Shown: piece after piece, positions 13,450 to 25,400 of the stretch
Layout of the letters: each line of letters begins with the position of its first letter
Position numbering within the stretch: position 1 is the first letter of the stretch
Source: Bedellia somnulentella
Lineage: Eukaryota > Arthropoda > Insecta > Lepidoptera > Bedelliidae
NCBI GenBank assembly: GCA_963576735.1
Contig: OY755180.1
Span: 18,814,678-18,878,677 of the forward strand
Reading direction: 5' to 3'
DNA: 64,000 nt
The notes under the pieces: model-generated
Seen by the model: the letters and a program-made list of their open reading frames with translations, nothing else
The model's database searches: none
Told to the model about the DNA's origin: nothing
Made by a program: the position numbers and the translations under genes

Positions 13450-16400
13450 AAACACACACATACAAACTATTTAGTTAATAAATTTATAGTAATAAGTTAA
13501 TTTGATATATTGTAGTAATTTAATTTTTAATCTTATTGTAATAATAAATTTTATTGTTCTTAGATAGGAGCGATGTCTCCAAACACAGACTTTTAAGTTT
13601 AAATGGAGACATAAGCACGTTGTAATTTATGTAGCCTTGTTTTACTCAATAAAAACATTTTTTTTTTTTTATACTAATTCGAATTAGTGGCTTTAATTGG
13701 AAATTAATAAGTGTCTAATATCATGTGATTTGTTACTATGAAATAGGTATTTGGAGATACTTGATTTGCTCCAATTAAATGTTTTCTTTATTTCTTTCTA
13801 TATAAAAACTCACTCAGAATCGGTTCAGGTATTTGCAAGCGAGTAACTTTCAGCTAGCTTTACGCCTTTTTTATTGGGCGATTGTTTCAATCAAGCAAAA
13901 TCAATTTAGTTGAAGTCGTAAAGGAGATTGGGTCTGATTTTACTTAATTTTTTATTACTTGAAAGTAAAACAGATTAAGGCATTCATTTCTAATATTAAA
14001 ATTATTCGAACAGTAATTATTCTAATTTCTGGGGTTTATATTTTTTTATCTAGTGTCGTTTTAAGCGTTAAATAGTCGTATTCGTTGGCTGGACACCAAG
14101 TGTCACATAATTTTCTCAAACATATTCCTTTCAAGATATATGGAGTGAATGTTATGTTTGAGTCTCAAAAGAAGCGATGAAAATAAAAAGCTATTAAAGC
14201 TCAGTTTCATAACGAAGTAAAACAAAAGTGTGTAGTTTACAAGTGGCTGGTTGTTTCTCACTTAATTTAGCCGGAAGATAATAAAGGCGAGTTCTCGTGA
14301 AATATGTGTATCTTATGAAACATTACTCCGCCGCAGTTGGTGTATAGCCCACGTGACTTGGCTAGCCGCAAGCTTCATTAACTTGAGGAAGTTATCGCTT
14401 TTACTATCTGAGCAATAAAGTGCAGTTTTCTAGCTTTATGGTTAATATTATTGGAGTTAGGAGGCGGCCAAGATCATAATGTATTACTATTATATAATTA
14501 TTTTAATCATAACTGTTGAAGTATGTTGAGTAAACATCATGTAAGCAAAATATAACTCCCGATAGATCTAGTTAAATATTAAAGTTTTTAAAAGGGTTAA
14601 TGGCAAACATGGGTTTAAATCTTAAATCGGGCTTACACGTTTGAGTCTTTGCCAAAGTCGTATTAAAATTTCACGGCGAGTGTTATTGACGGTGAGAGAA
14701 ATGTAAAACTAATTTTATAGAATATAAAGTAGTTTTCAATGTATTAAAAGTTCTAAAATACATCGAGAAAACAATTCCTCTGAAACATTTAACAATTTTT
14801 GGTTTTCTAGAGACACCTTTAATATTTTATTGATTGATTGAAACTAACTAACAAATCAACCTATATACAAGTATTATAGATACATACATATAATGATATT
14901 AGTTCAGATGAAATAAAGACGAAATTGTGTTTTCTGAAATAACAAAATTTATTTTATTCGCATCACACTTTTATATAAGTTTTACTACAACTAAAACATT
15001 TTAAACAGAAAAGCTTACCTGAAATAACAAAAAACAACATTTAAAGCCTTTACTTCTAATTAAATAATATTTTAACTATAACATTTTACAATGTTTTTCA
15101 CGGTTTTCTAAAGATTCATATTCTAACTTTTTCCTTCTAAAATCTATATCACGTCACACTGACAGCTAATAGTTTCATAGATAATAATGATTTCATACAC
15201 ACTAAGAAATAGGAAGTAAAGAGGTGATATCCTTTACATCTCCCACCCTCGGAGAGAACAACATCGTGATGATTGTTCGTTCAAAAGCTATTCACTATTG
15301 GAGTTAACTTTGTGATATGGTATAAGTTTGACTCCGCCTTCTTATGTCCAACATCAACCTCGTAAATAGAATTTGAAATCCTTCTTAGGATTTTATATGG
15401 CCCAATCCTCAATTCATCCATTTTCTTCCTATTTAGCCGATTTCCATTTTCTATAAATACTTTATCACCCACTCCAAATTTATAGTCTTCTCTTTTTAGA
15501 TCGTATATTTTTTTATTATAGTTATGGGATTTTATTGAATTTTTTAATGCTAGTTCTCTGTCTTTTTTTAGATCTTCTTCTGTACATCTTGATTTAAATT
15601 CCAGTGGCAAAATATCCATTTTCTCTCCTTCCAAAAGATATTTTGGAGTAAACTTAGTAACTGTATGTTCCGTTTCGTTGTATCTTTCTACACATTTTTG
15701 TGCAATAGTTGTCCATGCAGTTTTTTTGTCATTTTCATTTATTTTACACCTTATCCTATTGGTTAAAGTTTGGTTCAGCCTTTCATTCAGACCATTCGAA
15801 AATGGCGCGTCCACAGCAGTAAATATCATTGTTATATTTTTCTTTTTTAAGAAGTCTTTAAATTCTTTGGAATTTATGCCAGGATATTGGTCTGTTAAAA
15901 GCATATCTATGTTATTGTCTTGCGTCACTTTTTCAACCAATTTGATAAAATCATTGGAGCTCTGATTTTTTTATGTCAGAATGTATGCATATCGTGTAAA
16001 ATGGTCAACCAAAAGATGTAAGTATTTTTTTGTAGATCTTGATCCTCCAAAGCCACCAATTGTGTCAATCGATACAATTTCGAAAGGACGTGTTGCTGGG
16101 CCTAAATGGGACATCAAACCAAATTTTGGATTCCTTCTTGATTTGTTTTTAATACAAATATCACATTCATCACACAGTTTCTTGATATTTGTGATGATAT
16201 TCTTTGCTGTATAGAAAGGATTTATTTTATTTATCATTTGGGTTCTCCCAATATGGCAATAAAAGTAATGTACATTTTTAATTAGTGTTTTACTAAATGC
16301 TTCTGAAAGTACGATTTTTTTTCCTCTTTTATTCTTTTTGTAATAAATATTATTTTCCAGTATAAATGATTTTGATTTTCCGTCTTGTATATATAGATTT

Positions 16401-19400
16401 GTTTCTTGGTCCTTTTTAATATCTTGCATGCTTATTAGGTTAACAACTTTCAAAAAATCTTCAGTATTTTCATAATGTTCTAAGACTGGATTTCTACTTA
16501 AGCAATCCGCTTCTTGATTTGACTTACCTGGATTATATATTATCTTAAAATTGTATTGAGACAGGTAATATGTCAAATCGCCCAGTTCCTCATCGGTTCT
16601 AGACTTGATGTTAAGATTTTCTAGTGGTTTATGATCTGAATATACTATAAATTCTTTATTCATTAGCCAGTGTTGCCAATATTTTACAGCCTCTTTAATC
16701 GCCAAACATTCCAAATATATTGCCTTTTTTCTCTTTTGAGTGTCGGTCAATTTCTTTGAGAAATAAGCTACAGGCTTGTTTATTCCGTTTTCATCTTCCT
16801 GTTTTAACACTGCTCCCACGCCTTGAATGCTGGCATCAGTGTATATTTTTATTGGTTGTTCTGGTTCAAATATTTTCAAAATTGGTTTTGAGCATAGTAA
16901 ATCTTTTATTTTATCAAATGATTTTTGGCATTCTTTAGTCCATATAAATTTAACATCTTTACGTAACAAATTGTGTAATGGTTCCAGGATTATTGCATTG
17001 TGTGGTATAAATTTATGATAAAAATTTACTTTTCCCAGAAACTGACGTATATTTTTCTTTGTTTCTGGAATGGGGAAATTCCTGACAGCTGTTAAATAAT
17101 CTTTGAGAGGTGTAACCGAATTTTTTTTTATTATGTGTCCCAAATACTTGGCATGATCCTTTGCAAAGGTACATTTAGAGAATTTCAGTCTAAATCCTTC
17201 TGTTAAGATTGCGTCTAGTAGTTTCGATATATGTGTTATGTGTTCTTCAAAACTTTTAGAAAAAACCAAAATATCGTCTATAAAATTCACTGCAAAATCT
17301 GAGAGATTATATTTTCTTATTATATTTCTCAATATTCTTTGGAAAATAGCTGAAGCCGTCTTTAAACCAAATGGAAGACATGTCCACTGAAAATGGCCTT
17401 CTTGCGTGACGAAAGCTGTCTTATATCTATCTTGAATTCTCATGGGGATCGACCAAAATGCTGAATTTATATCAAAAGTGGAATAATACTCACAGTTAAC
17501 CGTCTTTACCATCAAGTCTTCAATTAACGGGAATGGCTGTGATTGAGGGACAACTATTTTATTCAATTCTCGGAAATCGATACACAATCTTGATCTTTTC
17601 CCATCTTCTTTCTTGTATGCTAAGGTGACTGGTGCAGCAAAAGGGCTATATGATTCCTCAATTAAGTTTTTTTTTAATAGTTTTGATATTTGGTTCTCAA
17701 TTTCTTTTCTATCATCAGTTGTGCATCTGTATGGACGTTTGTAGCAGTATCGATCTACTGTCAAGTCTATATGAGCTTCATAACCTCGTACTGTACCCAC
17801 GTCATATTTGTCCTTGGCGAAAACTGATTTGTATTTGTCTATTAATTTATCGATTACAGTTTGTTTACATATATCTAGATGGTTAACTTCAATTTCAAAT
17901 TCATTCAAAGTAATATTTTCATTGAAATTAATTTCATATTCGTTTAAACTGTTTTTTTTTTCTTCACATACCTCAGAGTTTTTAGTCTCATTTTTTTTAT
18001 TTTTGTCACCTAGTACATTAGGAATTTTGACATTTAAAATATCTGTTTCAGAGTATTTACTTTTGTTATCCGCTTCATTTTGGATTTTATTATCTCTAAA
18101 TGAATTATTACATTGTATGATATTTAATTGTTCATCTTGCATTAATCTAAATTTCTTTATACAATCCAAACCAATGAGAAAATCATAGTTAAAATTTTCA
18201 TTATCTATTACAAAAATATTCATTTCACTTTCAATGTCATATATTTTTATTTTTAATGTTACTATACCATTTGTTTTCTTCTCACCATTAATAGTTTTCA
18301 AGTTTACAGTTTGTTTCTTAAATGTATCTTCTTTTTTTTGTATTTTCAATAATTTTGAATTAATCAATGATACATTTGAACCAGAATCATAAATTGCTGT
18401 AACTTTTAATCTGTTATTTAATAATAACTCTATATTTATTAATGGTGATACTTCAAGTTTTTTGGAATCTCTTCATTAAGTTCAACTTCTAATTCCGAGT
18501 TATTCACACTTTTCATTACATATTTCTGATTCGTCGTATTAAACCAACAGTTTTCCTCAGGATGAAAACGTTTCCCTTTTTCCTTATTGATACAAATTTG
18601 GCATGGTTTCTTTTCTTCATTTTTTTTTGATTTTATGTCAGAGTGCATGTAGTTTTTTTTTTCATATCTGTTTTTCTCAACAAGATGTTCTAATTTGCCT
18701 ATCTCATTATAAAGATCTTCAGTTTGTTGTACCGCCTCTCTGTCAATTTTGTCAATCAGGTAGTTAGGCAGGCCTGCGGCTATAAGGTCTATAAGAGTAC
18801 CTGTATCAATCGTCTTCCTAACCTCTAATAATAACTTCTCTTTTTTCAATGCATATTCAAGTAATGAGCCTGATTTATATTTGAATCCAAGAGCATATCT
18901 AATTGGCGACCAACCTTTGTTTCCGAATGTTTCGCAGAAATTTTTTTCCCATCTAATCCACTCTGATTCAACTGTAAATTTTATTAACATACAACTGTAC
19001 CAGTTTACACTTGAATATTCTAAAAATTGTTTTAAAATTTTAATTTTTTGTTTGTCTTCATCAATATGGAAACGTTCACATTCTCTGTTGAAGTCCTTAA
19101 TCCATTGATGAGCGTTGGCATTTTTACCTGTGAATTTTTCAAGCGCAAAATCTTTTGCAATTTTTCCCAAATTTTGAATTTCAGATGTTCTTTGCTTTTC
19201 TTCAAGTAATGTCTCTAATATTTTTTCTAATGCTTTATTTGAACTCTCAGTTAATGGTTTTGAATCATTTATGTTTTCATTCATCTCTTCAAGGTAGATA
19301 TCTTTAAACTGTATATTTTGTTCTTCATCTAAATATATCTTCGACATCTCATCAGTTAAATTTATCCATATTTTCCTTGTTTGATGTCTTTTGTTCAATG

Positions 19401-22400
19401 TTTTTCTTATCTTGGCGTAGTGAGATGTATTTGTTATAAGTTGGTGTAAGTTTGCGGGTTGATACTCGGTCGGTATGCCAAAATTTTGGCCATCAGGTGT
19501 TCCTATAGAAGTTATGCAAATAATATTTGACTTTTCATCTCCCGCTGTTTTCACACAAAAATCAAACCTTAATTTCTCCATATTTGTTGTTTTTAATTGC
19601 GAAAAATGTTGTTTTATAATGATATTAGTTCAGATGAAATAAAGACGAAATTGTGTTTTCTGAAATAACAAAATTTATTTTATTCGCATCACACTTTTAT
19701 ATAAGTTTTACTACAACTAAAACATTTTAAACAGAAAAGCTTACCTGAAATAACAAAAAACAACATTTAAAGCCTTTACTTCTAATTAAATAATATTTTA
19801 ACTATAACATTTTACAATGTTTTTCACGGTTTTCTAAAGATTCATATTCTAACTTTTTCCTTCTAAAATCTATATCACGTCACACTGACAGCTAATAGTT
19901 TCATAGATAATAATGATTTCATACACACTAAGAAATAGGAAGTAAAGAGGTGATATCCTTTACATACATTTATTTATTAACGTGTTTTATCGCATATCAA
20001 AAGTTTACGTTAGGTGAAACTATAATCTAAAGAATTGTAGAATTGCTATCAATAATGGAATTCTCAAAATTTTGTTAGAAGGGAGTTAGTAACAACAAGG
20101 TATTACGGAGTATGATCGCTGAATTAGATTGCAATATATTTATAGCGTTAACAATTTAACATGTTCTAATAAAATACAAAATAAACTTTTAATTAACTTG
20201 TCCAAATCATAGCAGCCCTATTTATACGTTCTTAAAAACTCAATATTAAACCATGTGTGTATGGCGTTAGAGTTGAAAGTGGGAGTTCGTGTCGAGGTCT
20301 GGCGCGGTGTAAACGATTATATAACTTGGTAAATTACAGGGCTGTCACGTGCACCTAACTGCACATTGACAGGTTACGAATTAGTTTAGTGAAAACAGCC
20401 CCCGCTCCCCGCACCCCACACCCTCCTCCTATTTGGCCCTTTGATGTTACAGTTTCAGTTTAATGAGTTCTGTGAAATATGGTAAATTCAATTTAGATAA
20501 TGTGACGCATTTTTGTGCAGTTTGTAATGAGTTAGTACGTATATATTTTTATAAAAACAAAATTAAGTATACAGAAAAATACCGTGTAATTGCCGTGAAG
20601 TGCCGGCTTAGAATGTCGCTACCCCTTTCTACCCACGGGTGTTGTAAGAGGCGACTAAGGGTATTTATTGGATTTTTGGGCGATGCGGTTGGAGACCCAT
20701 CACCAAAAACCTTTATTTTACGATCTTTTCCCTACTCAACTTCCAAAAGTGGCTGAGGAATTTATAATTCCTTAGCTCTGGCTACCCCTTCTAGGGAATT
20801 ATAGCCGTGAGTATATGTATGTATGTAGAAAAATACTAACCGTAAGTATGTATGAAACTAATAGAATGCTTTGTGGTCAACAAATGATACCCACACATAC
20901 ATTTGTATACATTGTGATCCAACTGTTACAATCCGTTTAACTGAATGCAATAATATGGCTTCGTCTAATTACTCTTTTATTACTGAAGCGTAAACACACT
21001 CTTTCATACTTTGATCAGAATGTATACTTATTATAAAAAGGAAAGATTTATATTTCTATAATGAATAGGTTTCGATACAAATAAACCGATTTTGAAAATT
21101 ATACCATCTACAATCAACCTTCGCAAAATACATATTATCACGCTACATTTCATAAGGGGTAATTGACGAAAGCTTAGATATTTGTAAAATAACACCTAGC
21201 GAAGCTAGGGCGGTCCACTAGTCTATATGTAAAATATATAAGTTTATTTATCTGGAGTCAACACTTTATTTAACTATTATTATATTTGCATATCGAAACG
21301 ATAGAGATATAGAAGTTAAAAAACTGGATTCGCTTGTCGCATGTAAACTTTCGGCTCAAAAGTACATCACCTAATAACTGTAATTATTGTCATTAAATTA
21401 TAAAATACAACTCTAAACTTTCAAATGCCGAATATACCCATTCCGAGTAATATTATTGAACTTTTGTGAAATACTCCGTATTGCATCGACCTGGTTTACT
21501 TTCTCATTTGAAATATTTCGTCCAAAACATTTTACGCTAAGATATTTTCTCACAGTTCAAATTCAAAGGCAAACAGAACCTTTGAAGAAGTCAAAGTTTG
21601 GTGCAAGCAGCCTCGTTGGATTCATAAATCACAAACCAGTACAAAGATCTGTATCGTTAGCGAGCATCTTGAAGTCTGCAAAATGCGACAAACTTGTTTC
21701 CAACTGACTCAAGTTTCGCTCATCAAAAATGTTTCTATTAAATAGTGTTACTCAAATAAATTAATGGACTGCCAAAATTTCAAATGACAACGGAAAACAA
21801 TAGCCGAGTTGCGAATCTGATGAATCTCTAGCCAAAGTATGTTTAATTAAGTTTGTCATTTACAAAACGTCTGTCGACTTCTAGTTTTAATTATGTGGAA
21901 AATGGCTTTTCAGACGGGTTTTGTGACCTTCCTTCCCCTCCCCCTGCTCTCTCCGCCCCGCTATCGCCTTGTTATTACACCCTCAAGAGAGCGCGAGTCG
22001 TTTTGGAGGATAATGCTTTGTCATGCCTTTTCCACTCGAGCCTACAGGAGCGTATTGTTTCGAGACCACTCCAAGTATTTGCTTTTGTGAACACGATGAC
22101 GAATGGACGTTAGGAAGACGTCCTATCTCTGTGTTCTCGTCTAATTTAATTTGCTATTTTCTGTTTAGAAAGTTATTCCGTTCTTGTTACACATGGCTGG
22201 TTTTATTTATTTTTCTAGTCAAAGTTCAGGGAAAGCAAAGATGATTGAACATTATCACAAGAACGTAGTACTAGTTCAATATAATATTATTGGCTACTTA
22301 AAACTAACATAAAAATGTGATTCTTATATCGTTCGACATTTGGCGAGTATTATTTTACTCTTCTAATTCTCTTAGCAATCATGCCTCTAAAATATATTTT

Positions 22401-25400
22401 AAAAAAACATTTAGATAAAAAGGAAAACTTTGCAAACGAATAATTATTCAACATCTTAAATATGATTTAAGCAAACTTCATCACTGTAACAACACGCGTA
22501 ATTTAATAATCGAATGAAATAACGCAATATCCGTCAGCTAATCTCTCACTACGCCTCGCTGGAAACTGCTCGCACATTCTGAAACAGTAACATTAATATT
22601 ATCAACGAATTTATTCAAGCGCTAACATCAACACACCATTAAACTTATATCACTTTGCTCTCCCAATTTAATTACGGCTCCATTGTGGAACTGGGCTGGT
22701 ATCCGCTACCCATATAACTTACACTACCACAGCCTCCCCCAACCCGATTCTACTTCGCTTAAACTGTTTCAACAGCCACACTTATTATTTTAATTGGCGG
22801 AATTGCTGCCTCGAGCTCTCTGTTGTTTGTTCTCGTTCTTTCACAACTCTTTTGATAGAGTTGCACACATCACAATGATGCTCATTATTACGTTCCCTCG
22901 AGCGCAGTGACAACCCCGTCTGCTGCAGTTCATTCGCCATTTAAAAGTCGCACGCTGATTGGTTCGTCGTAACGAGCTTCCTCGAATATTTCGATAATTA
23001 TTTTCACTAAGGGCTATACTTAAATCTAAAAAGAAAACGAAAAATTCATGTGTCAAAAACACGAATGTTAATAGGATCTTTTATTCGAAAGATGATATAA
23101 TATAAGAAAGGACGATAACGTTCTACGCAGTGAGCGCAATAAAAAGGTCCTTTATAGTCATTTGGAGCAAAAAATAACTTGGTCGTTATTCGCATTGGAA
23201 GAATTCACGCTCCGTAACCTTTGTGTTCGATCTAGCGTTAGGTAGTGTAGGTAGATGTCGGTGTGATCACGTCGAGGTTTAATTGTTTCTCGTGTCGTGG
23301 AGAGTAAACAGTTGTTAGTTGATGGACGAAAACAAAGAGAGCCGATAACCGCAGCGGCGGCGGCGGCAGCAACATGGCGACCGGAAGTGGCACGGCGGAA
23401 ACGCTTTGTGCCGCCGCCGCCGCTTATCGCTGTGTTTCGAGCAACAGTTGGGTGTCTACCGCGGCGACGTCGCTTCAGATTCACTGATTACGAACACACC
23501 TTCAATGGCTTTCGCTTTTATTGTTCTTCTATCATTTTGCTTTGAGATTGCGGAACGGAAATTATTGAAATATTTTTCATATTTTTTCCTTTACATAAAA
23601 AGTATTTAGACTTTTGGGTTGTTTTAGGGTGGGTGATGGTATTTCAATTGATAATAACTACCTTTTTTAATTTTATTCGTTTGGAATTCTAACTAACGAA
23701 GCTAAACCTTAACCATTAAGACTACATTCAAAAAGAACTTGGCTTTATTTTTGACTTATCCTCACGCCATTTATTCCTATTGGGCTAGGAAGAGATTCAT
23801 GATCGCCATTTTGTACGATCCTGACTAATATCTATAAATTCCTAAAAGGGGTATCCAGAGCATCAAAATGGGAAATTCCTCGGGTGTCCATCGCGCCAAA
23901 CAATCGCGTAAAGGACCCCAATACCCTAAGTTGCCTTCTATTATTATAGCTTATGTGGGAACTTGTAATTGGCATTAAGTTATATTTTGTTTCAGCTATT
24001 AAGATATAAGGCTGTAAGTTTTCCGAAGAAAATAAAATAGAATACACAGTGGCTAGGTACATTATAATAAATCTAATGCTTATTCTAAACCATCAATAAC
24101 AGTCACCCACAAGACGGCCCGCCAGTCGCAATGCACCGTCCCACATTTCTCCACCAGCTCGACTCACGAATACAATAACTACACTGCCGGCTTTGTGGCG
24201 TGTCTGTTTGTCGTCTTAAGAAATCACTGCACTCGGCTTTGCTTTACGTTACTCGTAGAATTGGATTTTCCATTGTGACTGGCAGAATTTATAATGGTTT
24301 TTTTGTTTTTCTTATTTGCTGCTTGCGAGTTTCAATGTCGAGTTGTTTAGTGTGTATTTCTGGTTTTTATAGTCTTTCACAACGTTAGTTTAGGATACTG
24401 AGATTCTTGGTAGATACCTTCTTCAGTCTTCTACTGGCAATATTAGTTGCATTGGCAAAACTCTTTCAGCCGTTTCCTAATATCTGCCCACTTCATGTTT
24501 GTTTCGTTTCCGTTTCATTTGAGATGAACAACCTTAATAGCTCAATGGGTGGAACATCCGGCTTTCATGCAGACAGGCGTGGGTTTAAATCCGGAGCGGG
24601 CATAAGCCAATTTGACTTTACTAACGTCCTAGGTGTGGCTAAGTTATCTTTATTGTAACTGTGGTGGTCTTGTAACGGTGGTATTCGTACTAAACGATTC
24701 ATTATAGGCCTGCCCCCTATCATGTGAGTACACTAGTACTCAAGCAAAACGGAGATGCTCTGAACACCAGGTGACAATGTCACGTACCTCTGCTAACCAC
24801 TTAGGCAATAGTTTATAGTTTTGAAATTAAACAATAAAATGTAAATTGGCGTGAACGTTTAAATTTGTGTTTTGAGTAAAATATACTCACGGCTATAAAT
24901 CCCTAGAAGGGGTAGCCAGAGCTAAGGAATTAGAAACTCCTCAGCCACTTTTGGAAAATTGAGTGGGGAAAAGATGGTTAAATAAAGGTTGTTGGTGATG
25001 GGTCTCCATCCCCATCGCCCAAAAATCCCTTAAAAGCCCCAATACCATTAGTCGCCTCTTACGTACACCCACCGGAAGAAATGGGGTAGTGCTATTCTAA
25101 GCCGACACTACACAGCGAACAATAAAAACAGTAAAACACAATTCTATCTTAATCCTAAAGGGGGCTAAGAAAAAGGGACCTCTTAATAAGCTCACCCACT
25201 TCTTCATCTGTCATCAATTTTGATACGTGCTGGATAAAAAGTTAGGATTTTTTTCTCTATCTTAACAATTACAAAAACTTAATAAGAAGCAAAAATAATA
25301 TCCACTCTGATATACTATCGTAAATCTGTTCCAATCAGATCCCCGTACATTTCACACAAGCGAAGTTGAACACTGAAAGACTGAAACAGCTAAGTCATTA

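Larger units (their letters stand above)
11030..13665 (+). mobile_element. non-LTR retrotransposon (LINE), 5'-truncated
   Basis: Carries a 754-codon open RT ORF but no endonuclease ahead of it, so the copy is truncated near 11030. The 3' UTR has a CA microsatellite (13404-13460), a 9-bp perfect hairpin ATGTCTCCA/TGGAGACAT (13573-13581 with 13604-13612) and AATAAAAACATTTTT at the end. No target duplication could be fixed. The RT style suggests the CR1/L2/jockey assemblage; the clade is not assigned. Confidence 0.88.
14885..19968 (-). mobile_element. Ty3/gypsy-type LTR retrotransposon, with 4-bp TSD
   Basis: Element 14889-19964 (5076 bp) on the minus strand, flanked by TACA at 14885-14888 and 19965-19968. 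Two 350-bp LTRs lie exactly 4726 bp apart with no difference found by eye. In element order: 5' LTR, gag (19581 to 18439), pol in the -1 frame (protease, RT, RNase H, integrase), 3' LTR. No env-like ORF. The domain order RT-RNaseH-IN is that of Ty3/gypsy (Metaviridae). One in-frame stop interrupts integrase (15971-15973). Identical LTRs indicate a very young insertion. Confidence 0.95.

Noticed and set aside
23158..23545. Opposing open frames over the GCC-rich island
   Set aside because: Arise from GCC/GGC repeats giving Ala/Arg/Pro runs; better explained as a regulatory patch.
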